Positions 25,751-34,730 are shown, counted from the first letter of the stretch. The stretch: 64,000 bases of DNA from Gemmatimonadota bacterium (GCA_003222195.1 QHVB01000024.1:343707-407706), one strand, 5' to 3'. The notes: generated from the sequence alone by a model not told the origin. Numbers and translations are program-made.

Positions 25751-26773
25751 TTATCCCCCCTTTGCGGTCCTGTTGTTCCGGGCCAGGCTTGCGATACGCT
25801 CGCACAGCTCCGGGAAGGGGATGCCCGCCGCCTGCGCGGCCTGAGGGAACAGACTGGTGCGGGTCATTCCCGGCAGGGAGTTCGCTTCCAAACAGAAGAT
25901 GTCTCCCTCGGGGCTCACCCGGAAGTCGATCCGCGAGTAGCCGCTGAGCTTCAAGGCGCGGTGCGCCATCAGGGCGTACTCCTGCAATTGTCGGGCGAGC
26001 GCGGTGGCGATCCTGGCGGGGAAGGTCTCCTCCGACATTCCCGGCGTGTACTTGGTCTCGTAGTCGAATAGCTCGTGCTTCGGAACGATCTGCCCTACCG
26101 GCAGCGGCACGTCCCCCAGTACGCCCACCGTCAGCTCGATCCCCGGAATGAACTGTTCCGCCATCACCTCGTCGTCATAACGGGCCGCCAGCTTCACCGC
26201 GTCGCCCAAATCCTGGGCTCGCTTCACCAGGGTCAATCCGACCGACGAGCCTTGCTTCGACGGTTTGATTATGACCGGCCAGCCCAACGCGGTGGTCACA
26301 TCTTCGGCGGCCAGAGGGGGGGCCATGAACCAGGCGGGGACCGGGACACCGGCGGCGCGGAACAGCCGCTTGGAGAGGTCCTTGTCCATCGCCAGCGCGC
26401 TCGCCAAGGGACCGCTGCCGGTATAGGGTACGCCGATCACGTCGAGCACCGCCTGCAGCGTGCCCCCTTCCAGGGCGCCGCCATGGACCGCCAGAAACAG
26501 CACCTCGGCGTCCCGCACCTGGGCGAGCTCCCCTAGTCCCTCGGACAGCATCTGCCGCTCACGCTCGGCCAACGCCTCCACGCTGGGGGGCGTGAGGCCG
26601 ACCGCGCCGCCCAGCAACTCTCGCTCGGCGCGCTCATCCAGCAGGCCGCCGGCGAGATCGACGACCCGCACCTCATGCGTGCGGCTGCGCAGGGCGGCCA
26701 CGATCTGGGAGGCGCTCGCGAAGGCCACGGCGCGCTCAGGGGTCGCGCCGCCCGTCAGGACCGTGACCCGCAT
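25751..26773 (-). CDS. ddl: D-alanine--D-alanine ligase
   Basis: The 340-residue ATP-grasp protein has the Ddl features. The N-terminal TVLTGGATPERAVAFASA takes the place of the usual GG.S.E.. loop. It also shows FLAVHGGALEGGTLQAVLDVIGVPYTGSG, AMDKDLSKRLF, GWPVIIKPSKQGSSVGLTLV, YDDEVMAEQFIPGIELTVGVLG and the metal-binding end CLEANSLPGMTRTSLFP. It joins two D-Ala for peptidoglycan precursors in the cytoplasm. The ATG overlaps the upstream cbs stop (TGATG). The N-terminal serine/glutamate motif is slightly unusual (ATPERAV), but the rest is canonical. Confidence 0.93.
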   Translation of the reverse strand: MRVTVLTGGATPERAVAFASASQIVAALRSRTHEVRVVDLAGGLLDERAERELLGGAVGLTPPSVEALAERERQMLSEGLGELAQVRDAEVLFLAVHGGALEGGTLQAVLDVIGVPYTGSGPLASALAMDKDLSKRLFRAAGVPVPAWFMAPPLAAEDVTTALGWPVIIKPSKQGSSVGLTLVKRAQDLGDAVKLAARYDDEVMAEQFIPGIELTVGVLGDVPLPVGQIVPKHELFDYETKYTPGMSEETFPARIATALARQLQEYALMAHRALKLSGYSRIDFRVSPEGDIFCLEANSLPGMTRTSLFPQAAQAAGIPFPELCERIASLARNNRTAKGG

Positions 26774-28158
26774 CAGCGAATGCCCGCCAGCTGGTGCAGC
26801 AAGTCGTAGCGCGTCACGATACCGACGACCTTGCCGTTCCGTCGCACGAGTGCCGCGGGCGTGGTGCGGGAGAGCAGGGTCGTGAGCAACGACACAGGGG
26901 ACTCGCCGTCGACGACCGGGAAGGGGGGGTCCATCACGTCTCGGACCGCGGTATCCAGGATCTTTGGCTGGCCGATCGCGCGCGCCATGAGCGCCTGCTC
27001 CGAGACGGCGCCGACGCCGTCATCATCCTCCAGCACCGGAAGCTGCGACACGTTGTAGGTCGTCATGAGATTCAGCGCCTGGCGCACGGACGCTTCTGGC
27101 GTGACGTGGATCAGGGGCGGAGCGTCGCCCGTCTTGGCGGACACGAGCTTCGCGACGGTCGGCCGCGCGTCGTCGATCAGCTGATTCTCGCGTAGCCACT
27201 CCTCGTTGTAGACCTTGCTGAGGTAACGCTCACCGGTGTCGGCCAGCACGGTCACCACGAGCGCCTTGGCGTCGTCGAGCCGGCGCGCGATGTCGAGTGC
27301 GGCCACGACGTTCACACCGGTCGATCCCCCGACGAAGAGTCCCTCCTCTTTCGACAGCCGGCGCGCCATCTGCATCGCGTCTTTGTCGCTGACCACGACC
27401 CACTCGTCGATGACATCCCAGTGAAGCGAGGTGGGAATCTTGTCGCCGCCGATCCCCTCGACCTTATATGGTTGGCCCTCGCCCTTCTTCTGGGTCTTGG
27501 CAAACTCGGTGTAGATCGATCCGGCCGGATCACCGGCAACGACGCGGATCTTGGGATTCTTCTCTTTCAGGTATTTGCCGGCGCCGCTGACGGTGCCGCC
27601 CGTGCCGGGTGCGCACACGAAATGGGTCACCTTCCCGTCCGTCTGGTCCCAGATTTCAGGCCCGGTCGTGTGGTAATGCACGTCGGGATTCACGGGGTTG
27701 TAATGCTGGTCGGCGAAAATGGCGTTGTCGTGCGCCGCGGCGATGGCGCGGCCTTTCATGATGTAGTTGTCGGGGTGATCCGGAGGCACGGCGGTGGGTG
27801 TGATGATGACCTCGGCACCCAGGGCGCGCAGCAGCCGCGCCTTTTCCTGCGACATCTTGTCCGGCATCGTGAAAATGCAGCGATAGCCTTTGACGGCCGC
27901 CGCGATCGCCAGGCCCACGCCTGTGTTGCCCGACGTCGCTTCGACGATCAACCCGCCCGGCTTGAGCTTTCCCGCGCGCTCCGCCGCCTCAATCATCGCC
28001 AGGCCGATGCGATCCTTCACCGATCCGCCGGGATTGAAGAACTCGGCCTTCGCGTATACGGGCGTGCGGACGCCGCGCGTGACCTTATTGATTCGGATCA
28101 GGGGTGTCCAGCCGATCGTCTCGAGGACGTTCTCGTACGGCTTAATGTGCTGAGGCAC
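26773..28158 (-). CDS. cbs: Cystathionine beta-synthase (PLP domain plus CBS-domain pair)
   Basis: The GTG at 28158 gives 461 residues. A longer upstream frame is a shadow of the tonB-like gene. The fold-type II PLP domain has GGSVKDRIGLAMIEAAE (Lys48 binds PLP), EATSGNTGVGLA, PDKMSQEKARLLRALGAE, GTGGTVSGAGKYLKEKNP and EEGLFVGGSTG. From about residue 335 a pair of CBS motifs forms a Bateman regulatory module (VRQALNLMTTYNVSQLPVLE, LVRRNGKVVGIVTRYDLL). It condenses serine and homocysteine to cystathionine in reverse transsulfuration. No heme-binding N-terminus is present, as expected for bacteria. A cysteine synthase role is the alternative. Confidence 0.92.
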   Translation of the reverse strand: MPQHIKPYENVLETIGWTPLIRINKVTRGVRTPVYAKAEFFNPGGSVKDRIGLAMIEAAERAGKLKPGGLIVEATSGNTGVGLAIAAAVKGYRCIFTMPDKMSQEKARLLRALGAEVIITPTAVPPDHPDNYIMKGRAIAAAHDNAIFADQHYNPVNPDVHYHTTGPEIWDQTDGKVTHFVCAPGTGGTVSGAGKYLKEKNPKIRVVAGDPAGSIYTEFAKTQKKGEGQPYKVEGIGGDKIPTSLHWDVIDEWVVVSDKDAMQMARRLSKEEGLFVGGSTGVNVVAALDIARRLDDAKALVVTVLADTGERYLSKVYNEEWLRENQLIDDARPTVAKLVSAKTGDAPPLIHVTPEASVRQALNLMTTYNVSQLPVLEDDDGVGAVSEQALMARAIGQPKILDTAVRDVMDPPFPVVDGESPVSLLTTLLSRTTPAALVRRNGKVVGIVTRYDLLHQLAGIR

Positions 28159-28768
28159 TCGTATCCGGTCGCGCCTTGGTGGTGTCGGGCGGGGGTTGGG
28201 GAGGCGGGCGCGGCGGGCGCGTCGTATCAGTCGGCGCGCGAACCTTCGTAGTATCCGCTCGTGTCGTATCCCGGACAACGGGCGGCCGCGGTCTCGGCCG
28301 TGGCGGGGGTGGAGGTGCTGCTGCCGGTGGTGGGATCGTCGCGTGAGTGGGAGCAGGAGCCTGGGGGAGCGTGACCGCTCCCGTGCGCGTTGTCCCCACC
28401 TGACGGAATTCGACGGGCTGCAGGAACTCGGTCGCGACCGGCACGCCGTGCCGCTTCGCAGGCGCGAATCGGAGCGTCCTGGCGCCGGCCAGCGCCGCCG
28501 AGTCCAACGCGGTGTAGCCGCTCGGGTCCGCGACGCGCGTCGATTCCGGAACCAGCTTGCCCGTCGAATCGACGTACAACCGCAGCGTGACATCCCCTTC
28601 GACCTTCTGCTCGAACAACGCCGGCGGATAAGCGATCGGCACCTCTGGGTTGAGTGCGACCGGCGCCTCCGATTCAGGTGGGGGCGCTCCGCCACCCTGC
28701 GCCTCCGTTTGCCGTGGCGACCCACGGCACGCGGCGATGGCTATTGCGATGAGCAGGGTAACGCGCAC
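28142..28768 (-). CDS. TonB C-terminal-domain lipoprotein
   Basis: The 208-residue protein starts at GTG 28768, 1 nt after the mutS stop. The signal MRVTLLIAIAIAAC gives a lipobox Cys. Residues about 40-125 form a TonB-C-like domain (PPALFEQKVEGDVTLRLYVDSTGKL, ALDSAALAGARTLRFAPAKRHGVPV). The C-terminal 80 residues are Pro/Thr/Asp-rich and disordered. The order domain-then-proline tail is the reverse of classical TonB, and there is no N-terminal membrane anchor other than the lipid. It is therefore unlikely to be an energy-transducing TonB and more likely an envelope-binding lipoprotein. It overlaps cbs by 17 bp. Confidence 0.8.
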   Translation of the reverse strand: MRVTLLIAIAIAACRGSPRQTEAQGGGAPPPESEAPVALNPEVPIAYPPALFEQKVEGDVTLRLYVDSTGKLVPESTRVADPSGYTALDSAALAGARTLRFAPAKRHGVPVATEFLQPVEFRQVGTTRTGAVTLPQAPAPTHATIPPPAAAPPPPPRPRPRPPVVRDTTRADTTKVRAPTDTTRPPRPPPQPPPDTTKARPDTSASAH

Positions 28769-28769
28769 C

Positions 28770-31364
28770 TCAGGAGCCTCCTTTACGACGCTTCTGCCAG
28801 GCGGCCAAGCGGTTCAACGCATCGAGCGGCGACAGCGAGTTGACGTCGAGACCATCCAACTCCAAGAGCAGTGGGTCCGGCGCCGCGGCGAACAGTCCCA
28901 GCTGCGTGGCATCCGGGGATGATGGCGGGCGCTGCTTTGCCACATGATGGCCCGCCTCGAGCAGCTTGAGAACCTGCCAGGCCCGCGTCACGACGGGATC
29001 GGGCAGCCCGGCGAGCCGCCCCACATGAATGCCGTACGAGCGATCCGCGCCGCCCGGCTCCAGCCGGTGCAGGAAGACGATTTCGTCCCCGACTTCACGG
29101 ACCGCCACGTTGAAGTTGCGGACGTGCTCGAGCTCCTCGGTGAGCTGGGTCAGCTCGTGATAATGCGTCGCGAAGATCGTCTTGCAGCCGATCGTGTTGT
29201 GCAGGCACTCCGTGACCGCCCACGCGATCGCCACGCCGTCATACGTCGAGGTCCCACGGCCGATCTCATCGAGGAGCACGAGGCTCCGCGCGGTCGCCCC
29301 GTGCAGGATCGCGCTGGTCTCGCTCATCTCGACCATGAACGTCGACTGGCCGCGGACCAGGTTGTCGGACGCGCCGACGCGCGTGAAGACGCGATCGACC
29401 ACGCCGATCCGCGCGCGCTGGCACGGGACGAACGAGCCGATCTGGGCGAGCACGACGCAGAGCCCGACCTGTCGCAATAACGTGGACTTGCCGGCCATGT
29501 TGGGGCCGGTGAGCAGCACGACGCGGCCCCCTTCGTCCAGCAGCACGTCGTTTGGGATGAAGGCCTCGCGCGCCATCATGCGCTCCACGACCGGATGGCG
29601 GCTCCCCTCGAGCTCGAGGGTGAAGTCGCTCGTCACCTCCGGCCGGACATAGCGCTCGCGCACCGCGACGTCCGCCAGTGCCGCCCAGGCGTCGAATCGG
29701 GCCAGGTGGCCCGCCGTCGCTTGCACCCGGGCAATCGCGTCGCCCACTCGATGCCGCAGCTGGTCCAACACTTCCGCTTCGCGGGCCGCGATGCGCTCTT
29801 CGGCGCCGAGCACCTTGGCTTCGTACTCCTTCAGCTCGGGCGTGACGTAGCGCTCGGCGCCGGTGAGCGTCTGGCGCCGCTCGTAGTCGGACGGTATGCG
29901 CGCGCGGTGCGTGTGGGTGACCTCGATGTAGTAGCCAAAGACCTTGTTGAAGCCGACCTTGAGTGACGCGATGCCTGTGCGTTCGCGCTCGCGCGACTGC
30001 AGGCCGGCGATGTACTGCTTGCCGCCGTCGCGCGCCGCCTTGACGTCGTCGAGCTCGCGGTCGTAGCCAGCCTTGATTGAATCACCGTCCTCGACCTGGG
30101 CCGGGGGCCGCTCGACCAGCGCTCGCCCCAGCTCGTCGCCGATGTCGGCCAACAGGTCAAGATCGTGGGCGCCGGTTTCGAGCAGGTCCGAGCTATCACG
30201 CCCGTTCACGCCGCCCAGCGCGCCGGCCACGTCTGGCAACCGCAGGATCGAGTCGCGCAGCGCACCCATTTCGCGCGGCGTGGCGCGGCCGAGCGCGGCC
30301 CGCCCAGCCAGGCGCTCGAGGTCGCGCACCCCATCCAGCGCTTCGCGCAACCGTTCGCGGCCCCGGCCATCGGCGACGAGCACCTGCACCGCGTCGAGCC
30401 GGGGGTTGATCGCGGCGGGATCCACGAGCGGCGCGAGGAGCCAGCGACGCAGCAGCCGGCCTCCCATTGGCGTCAGCGTCCGGTCGATCACCTCGAGCAA
30501 CGTCGCCCCTTCCGCCCCCGCGCGTAGCGGCTCGACCAGCTCGAGATTACGGCGCGTCATCTCGTCGAGCGGCATCACGTCGCCGCGCCGGACCATGGTC
30601 GGGTGCGCCAGATGGGGGAGACCGCCGGGTTTGAGCTCGCGCGCGTAGCGCAGCAGTGCCCCCGCGGCTCCAAGGGCGGGCCGGTCGTCCGGTCCGATCC
30701 CCAACCCATCGAGGGACGCAATGCCGTAGGTGCGCATCAGGTCTTCTCGCGCGAGCTCAGCATCGAACTCCCACGCGTCGCGCGTGGTGACGGTTGCGGC
30801 CGGCGTGGCCACCGCGCTATCTGCCGGCAGCACCAGCTCGCGCGCATCATAGCGGCCGAGTGCCGGCTCGATCTCGACGGTCGGCACGACCTCGAAAATG
30901 AGCTCGCCGGTGGTGACATCGAGAATGGCGAGCCCGGCGGTGGTGGCCCGGGGATCGACCGCGACGATGTAGTTATTCCGGTTGCGGACCAGCCAATCAT
31001 CGGTGAGCACGGTGCCCGGCGTGACGGTCTCGACGACGGCGCGACGCACCACGCCTTTGGCGAGCTTGGGGTCTTCGATCTGCTCGGCAATCGCGACGCG
31101 GTGTCCTTTCGCGATGAGCCGCCGCAGGTACTCCGTGGCCGCTTTGACGGGCACCCCGGCGAGCGGGATCGCAGCCGCGCCCCCGTTGTTGCGGGAGGTG
31201 AGCGTCAGCCCGAGCTCGCGCGCGGCGAGCCTGGCATCGTCCTCGAACATCTCATAGAAGTCGCCCATCCGAAAAAACAGGATGGTTTCGGGATGGTGGG
31301 CCTTAATGTCGCGGTATTGCTGCATCAGCGGCGTCTCAGGAGCTGGAGGCGTCACCGCGGTCAT
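28770..31364 (-). CDS. mutS: DNA mismatch repair protein MutS
   Basis: The 864-residue protein has MutS domain I with the mismatch-reading motif FYE (36-38) in FFRMGDFYEMFEDDA. Connector, lever and clamp regions follow. The ATPase contains Walker A TGPNMAGKSTLLRQVG (about 612-627), the ST.MVEM block, the signature LLDEIGRGTSTYDG and FATHYHEL. It recognises mismatches and recruits MutL, which is not in the window. Length and motifs are typical. The ATG overlaps the upstream SPOR gene stop as ATGA. Confidence 0.98.
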   Translation of the reverse strand: MTAVTPPAPETPLMQQYRDIKAHHPETILFFRMGDFYEMFEDDARLAARELGLTLTSRNNGGAAAIPLAGVPVKAATEYLRRLIAKGHRVAIAEQIEDPKLAKGVVRRAVVETVTPGTVLTDDWLVRNRNNYIVAVDPRATTAGLAILDVTTGELIFEVVPTVEIEPALGRYDARELVLPADSAVATPAATVTTRDAWEFDAELAREDLMRTYGIASLDGLGIGPDDRPALGAAGALLRYARELKPGGLPHLAHPTMVRRGDVMPLDEMTRRNLELVEPLRAGAEGATLLEVIDRTLTPMGGRLLRRWLLAPLVDPAAINPRLDAVQVLVADGRGRERLREALDGVRDLERLAGRAALGRATPREMGALRDSILRLPDVAGALGGVNGRDSSDLLETGAHDLDLLADIGDELGRALVERPPAQVEDGDSIKAGYDRELDDVKAARDGGKQYIAGLQSRERERTGIASLKVGFNKVFGYYIEVTHTHRARIPSDYERRQTLTGAERYVTPELKEYEAKVLGAEERIAAREAEVLDQLRHRVGDAIARVQATAGHLARFDAWAALADVAVRERYVRPEVTSDFTLELEGSRHPVVERMMAREAFIPNDVLLDEGGRVVLLTGPNMAGKSTLLRQVGLCVVLAQIGSFVPCQRARIGVVDRVFTRVGASDNLVRGQSTFMVEMSETSAILHGATARSLVLLDEIGRGTSTYDGVAIAWAVTECLHNTIGCKTIFATHYHELTQLTEELEHVRNFNVAVREVGDEIVFLHRLEPGGADRSYGIHVGRLAGLPDPVVTRAWQVLKLLEAGHHVAKQRPPSSPDATQLGLFAAAPDPLLLELDGLDVNSLSPLDALNRLAAWQKRRKGGS

Positions 31365-32233
31365 GGCTCGTCCACGACGAATGGCTGCCCGCCGACTTTC
31401 TGCTTGAGTCGACGCTGGGACCGGACCGCCTCATCCCGCGTCGCGTAATGGCCGACGCGCACCTTGAAGAAGCCGGTCGAGTCGCGCACGACGCGCGCGT
31501 CGAAGCCCATGACCTTGAGCCGGGTGAGCATCTCGTCCACTTGCGCCGCACTCTTCACGGCGAGGACCTGTACCGCATAGGTGTGTGGACCGGACGTCGC
31601 CTTGGCGCCGGTATCGCTCGGCGTGGGTGTCGAGGCGGTCGTCGCGGCCGTGGTCGGGGGCGCTGCCGCGCACCGCGAGGCGTAGAAGCTCACCTGGTTC
31701 TTGAATTCGACATCGTCTCCCGCGCCGGCGAGCGCCTGCTGGATAAGCTCGCATCCACGGGTTTCGTTCTTGAGCTCGAAATAGGCACGTGCCGCGGAAA
31801 AATTGGCTCGCGGCCTCAGCGGGGAGTCGGGATAGTCCCGGTTGAGCCGTTCGGCTGCCTGGACGGTTTGCGCGGGATCGTGCTGCGCGAAGTAGAGCTG
31901 GGTGAGCAGCAACAGCGCGTCGTCGGCCCAGGGACCGGCGCCGTATTCGACCACGATGCGGTTCAGATACGAGGCGACGGTCACCGCGTTGGGCGCGATC
32001 TTCGCTGCCGCCAGCAGCGCTTGTGGATACGAGGAGTCGGCGGGCGGGAGTGCGGCGAGGAGGCGTCGGACGATGGCGCGGCCGGAATCGACCTGGCCGG
32101 ACTGGGCGAGACGTAGGGCTTCGACGAGTCGGGCATCGGTCTGGGCGGTTAGGCGGTTCAGCGGTTGGGCGGTTAGAAGGAGGACCGCCGTTCCAACCGC
32201 CAAACCGCCTAACCGCCCAACCGGCCGCTTCAC
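31361..32233 (-). CDS. SPOR-domain envelope protein with TPR-like region
   Basis: The 290-residue protein starts at GTG 32233. The signal peptide (about 1-31) is encoded by a striking octamer inverted repeat. Residues 35-195 look like TPRs of BamD/YbgF type (ALLLLTQLYFAQHDPAQTVQAAERL, FSAARAYFELKNETRG). A Thr/Ala-rich linker leads to a C-terminal SPOR domain (YAVQVLAVKSAAQVDEML, ARVVRDSTGFFKVRVGHYATRDEAV). SPOR domains bind denuded glycan strands at division sites. It overlaps holA upstream and mutS downstream by 4 bp each. Confidence 0.88.
   Translation of the reverse strand: MKRPVGRLGGLAVGTAVLLLTAQPLNRLTAQTDARLVEALRLAQSGQVDSGRAIVRRLLAALPPADSSYPQALLAAAKIAPNAVTVASYLNRIVVEYGAGPWADDALLLLTQLYFAQHDPAQTVQAAERLNRDYPDSPLRPRANFSAARAYFELKNETRGCELIQQALAGAGDDVEFKNQVSFYASRCAAAPPTTAATTASTPTPSDTGAKATSGPHTYAVQVLAVKSAAQVDEMLTRLKVMGFDARVVRDSTGFFKVRVGHYATRDEAVRSQRRLKQKVGGQPFVVDEP
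32143..32224 (-). repeat. Octamer short-tandem inverted repeat encoding a signal peptide
   Basis: On the plus strand the left arm is GGGCGGTT, AGGCGGTT, CAGCGGTT and GGGCGGTT (32143-32174). The right arm is CCAACCGC, CAAACCGC, CTAACCGC and CCAACCGG (32193-32224). The two arms pair almost fully around an 18-bp loop. This is the cleanest copy of the GGCGGTT family in the window. Confidence 0.85.
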
Positions 32234-33309
32234 GCCGCCTCCCGCTTTGTCACCGCAAACCTCAGCACCAGCTGCGTCACAATCCCCCGATCATCTGAAA
32301 CGGTCGCCGTTTTCAATGCATTGTCGGCCGCGAGCGCGGCGCGCATCGCGTCGCCCAATTCCCGAGCGGTCCAGAATGCGCTCCACGCGGTCCACCGGGC
32401 CGCTTCCTCTTTATAGCTGCGCATCCCATAGGGCCGAACCGCCTGCATGTGCCGGAACACGGCGTCCGGGAGGCGACTCACGTTCACCCCGCGATCGCGC
32501 TCCGATCGCGCCAGCGCGGTCCCGACCAGGTGCGTGCCGAGCAACGACAGAATCTTCACGCTGCTCATCCCCGCCTGCTCGAGCACCGGCCCGACGAGCT
32601 GTGCCGCCTGTGCCGCCCGCCGCTCCAGCGCCGCCTCGACCAGATCAAACACCGTTTCACCCCTGCGCACGCCGACCAGGCTGGAGACGTCCTCGGCCGT
32701 CACGGGACGGCTGGTCCCAGCACTGAGCGACGCAAGCTTCTCGAGCTCCCGGCTGAGTGTGCTGAGATCGTTGCCGACCGCCTGCAAGAGCAAGACTGAG
32801 GCATCCTGGGCGAGTGTCAGCCCCAAGGTCGACGCGCGGTGATGCAGCCAGCGAGGAACGCGCTCGGCAGCGAGTGCATCCACCTCGACACCAGTGCTTG
32901 CCCGGAGAATTTCGGGATCGGCCTCTTCGCCCGCTGCGACAACGAGCACAAGCAGCGTGGTCGGATTGGGGGACGCGAGGTAGCGGAGGACTTCGTCGCG
33001 CAGCTTCGTCTTCCGTTTGCCGAGCTGGTCCACGCCGCGGATCACGACCGCCCGGCGCTCCGCCAGCATCGGCGGTGTGTTGACCAGCGCATGGAACGAC
33101 TCCGGCGTCAGATCAGGAGCGAAGCGAACATCCAAATTGAAATCCCGGCTCGAGTCCCCTCCTCCCACCCCCAAGGCCGCGTCGACCAGCATCCGCACCG
33201 CCTCATCCTTGAGGACGTCTTCGTCACCATATAGCAGGTAGACAGTTTCGGAGGGGGAAGCGCCCTTCTTCAGGCTGCGAAGGAGCGCGTCGAGGGTGAG
33301 CGCCGCCAT
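32230..33309 (-). CDS. holA: DNA polymerase III delta subunit
   Basis: The 359-residue protein has the HolA layout. It opens with YLLYGDEDVLKDEAVRMLVD, then FNLDVRFAPDLTPESFHALVNTPPMLAERRAVVIRGVD in the AAA-like first domain. VPRWLHHRASTLGLTLAQDA and LLQAVGNDLSTLSRELEKLASLSAG make the central helical domain. A helical C-terminal domain follows. As part of the clamp loader it opens the DnaN ring. The minus-strand sequence GGTAACTT lies just upstream of its ATG and resembles the rnpB and rpmH -10 element, though the -35 is poor. Confidence 0.93.
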   Translation of the reverse strand: MAALTLDALLRSLKKGASPSETVYLLYGDEDVLKDEAVRMLVDAALGVGGGDSSRDFNLDVRFAPDLTPESFHALVNTPPMLAERRAVVIRGVDQLGKRKTKLRDEVLRYLASPNPTTLLVLVVAAGEEADPEILRASTGVEVDALAAERVPRWLHHRASTLGLTLAQDASVLLLQAVGNDLSTLSRELEKLASLSAGTSRPVTAEDVSSLVGVRRGETVFDLVEAALERRAAQAAQLVGPVLEQAGMSSVKILSLLGTHLVGTALARSERDRGVNVSRLPDAVFRHMQAVRPYGMRSYKEEAARWTAWSAFWTARELGDAMRAALAADNALKTATVSDDRGIVTQLVLRFAVTKREAA

Positions 33310-33318
33310 CCAGCCAAG

Positions 33319-33804
33319 TTACCGCGCCCCTGTGCTCGGAGAAAGGCTCCGTGATGGCGAATACGGATTCCCCACGAGGATGATGGCGCGAGGATCCTGG
33401 AAGGAAACGAACGGGAGGCTCGCACTCGCGACCGGCTTGGGGAATGCCACCGGTGGAAGCAGGGGTGCGCGCGCGATGCGGGGTCGGTGTGTGACCTCGA
33501 AGACGAGAAGCCCCACCGCGGCTATCACCAGCAGCGTCGCCGATATCCCCGCCTGTGCCGGCACGCGCGGCACGCGGCGGCGCTCGACGGCAATGCGGGC
33601 GTCGAGTCGCTGACGAAAATCTGCGGATGGAGTGATGGATGATGTGGCGTGCAAGGCCTGAACGGCTTGGCGGATCGTCGCATCGTAGCGACGACACGTC
33701 GCGCAATGGGTCAAATGTCGCGCAAAGCGGCGCTGGTCCCAGGGCGACGTGATTAACCCGTCCCGAAACTCGCTGTGCCGTTCGAGGAATTCGCTGCAGA
33801 GCAT
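33319..33804 (-). CDS. Membrane anti-sigma factor with HC2-type zinc finger
   Basis: The 161-residue protein starts MLCSEFLERHSEFRDGLI and carries HLTHCATCRRY at about 30-40, the His-x3-Cys-x2-Cys core of zinc-finger anti-sigma factors. One membrane helix follows (about 86-103, ISATLLVIAAVGLLVFEV), with a short periplasmic part of about 55 residues. It lies directly downstream of an ECF sigma factor gene (70-bp gap), so it should hold that factor at the membrane until a signal arrives. It is followed by holA after 9 nt. Confidence 0.88.
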   Translation of the reverse strand: MLCSEFLERHSEFRDGLITSPWDQRRFARHLTHCATCRRYDATIRQAVQALHATSSITPSADFRQRLDARIAVERRRVPRVPAQAGISATLLVIAAVGLLVFEVTHRPRIARAPLLPPVAFPKPVASASLPFVSFQDPRAIILVGNPYSPSRSLSPSTGAR

Positions 33805-33874
33805 GGGTGCAAAAATGTACCACCCCCGGCCGCGGGGTGTTCCGTCGCCGGGGGTGGGACATGCCGAATTGTAG

Positions 33875-34519
33875 CTAAACGAGGATGGGGCCGATGAGCT
33901 GGGCGAAGCTGTTGCGTGCCCGATTGAGGCGGCTCTTCACCGTGCCCAGGTTGCACCCCGTGATCTCGGCGATCTCCTGGTAGCTCTTCCCTTCGAGCTC
34001 CCGAAGCACGAACACCTCCCGGTGGTGCTCGGGCAGCCGCTGTACGCACTGATCCACGGCATCCTTCAGGAACCGCTTCCGATAGAGATCGTCGGGCCGC
34101 GCGGTGGCGTCCTCGAATTGCAGCGGCCGGTGATCCGCTTCCCAATTCTTCTTGATGGTTTGGAACAGAACCAGCGGGTTGCGGCTGCGGTTGCGGAGCT
34201 CGTTCTTCGCCAGATTGGACGCGATCGTATAGATCCACGTCGAGAATTTCTTGGTCTGATCGAAGCGATGCAGGTGACGGAAGACCCGGATGAAGACTTC
34301 CTGCACCAGGTCCTCAGCCCGCTCACGGTCACCGATGGTCCGATTGACGAAATTGAGCAACCGCGTCTGGTAGCGATCCACCAGCGTGCCAAACGCCTGC
34401 GGCTCACCCGCCAGATGGCGCATCACGACCTGACCGTCGTCCAGCTCGTGCAGCGCTTCGCGCTGCAGCGCTCGCTGCGAGTCGACAGCCGGCGTGGGAT
34501 GCTTGAGCGTGGTCCGCAT
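33875..34519 (-). CDS. ECF-family RNA polymerase sigma factor (RpoE-like)
   Basis: Starting at ATG 34519 (after AGCAGGG) the protein is 214 residues. A longer upstream frame is unlikely. Region 2 is FGTLVDRYQTRLLNFVNRT, AEDLVQEVFIRVFRHLHRF and FSTWIYTIASNLAKNELR. Region 4 is LPEHHREVFVLRELEGKSYQEIAEITGC with a GTVKSRLNRAR recognition helix. Regions 1 and 3 are absent, as in ECF factors. The downstream zinc-finger protein is its likely anti-sigma. Inverted repeats lie about 120-170 bp upstream. Confidence 0.93.
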   Translation of the reverse strand: MRTTLKHPTPAVDSQRALQREALHELDDGQVVMRHLAGEPQAFGTLVDRYQTRLLNFVNRTIGDRERAEDLVQEVFIRVFRHLHRFDQTKKFSTWIYTIASNLAKNELRNRSRNPLVLFQTIKKNWEADHRPLQFEDATARPDDLYRKRFLKDAVDQCVQRLPEHHREVFVLRELEGKSYQEIAEITGCNLGTVKSRLNRARNSFAQLIGPILV

Positions 34520-34642
34520 CGGTACCCTGCTGTTTCTGGCGGAAACGGTGAAAACGCTGCCGTGATTCACGTTATGAGCAGTGGGCACAAACCGTGCCTC
34601 CCGAGCTTGTAGACTAACCAATTGCGGGGTATGCAGTTGTGA

Positions 34643-34687
34643 TTCGCAAGCGGTTGCGAAATGGGAATATTGTCCCCGCCCGGGGAC
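34643..34687. promoter_or_regulatory. Two adjacent inverted repeats upstream of the ECF sigma gene
   Basis: TTCGCAA-GCGG-TTGCGAA (34643-34660) is a perfect 7-bp inverted repeat. GTCCCCG-CC-CGGGGAC (34672-34687) is a second perfect one, flanked by further imperfect symmetry (GGAATATT / AATTCC). Both lie in the 211-bp gap between the Nudix stop and the sigma start. They could be operators, or the second could be a processing or termination hairpin for the Nudix transcript; no T-run follows. Confidence 0.4.
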
Positions 34688-34730
34688 GTGACAATTCCAC
34701 ATTTGATCTAGATCCGAGGAACGGGGCGAA

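Noticed and set aside
28159..28725. Open frame giving cbs a 190-residue Arg-rich N-terminal extension
   Set aside because: It overlaps the TonB-domain lipoprotein gene out of frame and has no homology features; the CBS enzyme begins at VPQHIKPYEN.
28142..28768. Classical energy-transducing TonB
   Set aside because: The domain order is reversed (TonB-C-like first, proline tail last), there is no N-terminal membrane anchor apart from lipidation, and no ExbB/ExbD lies nearby.
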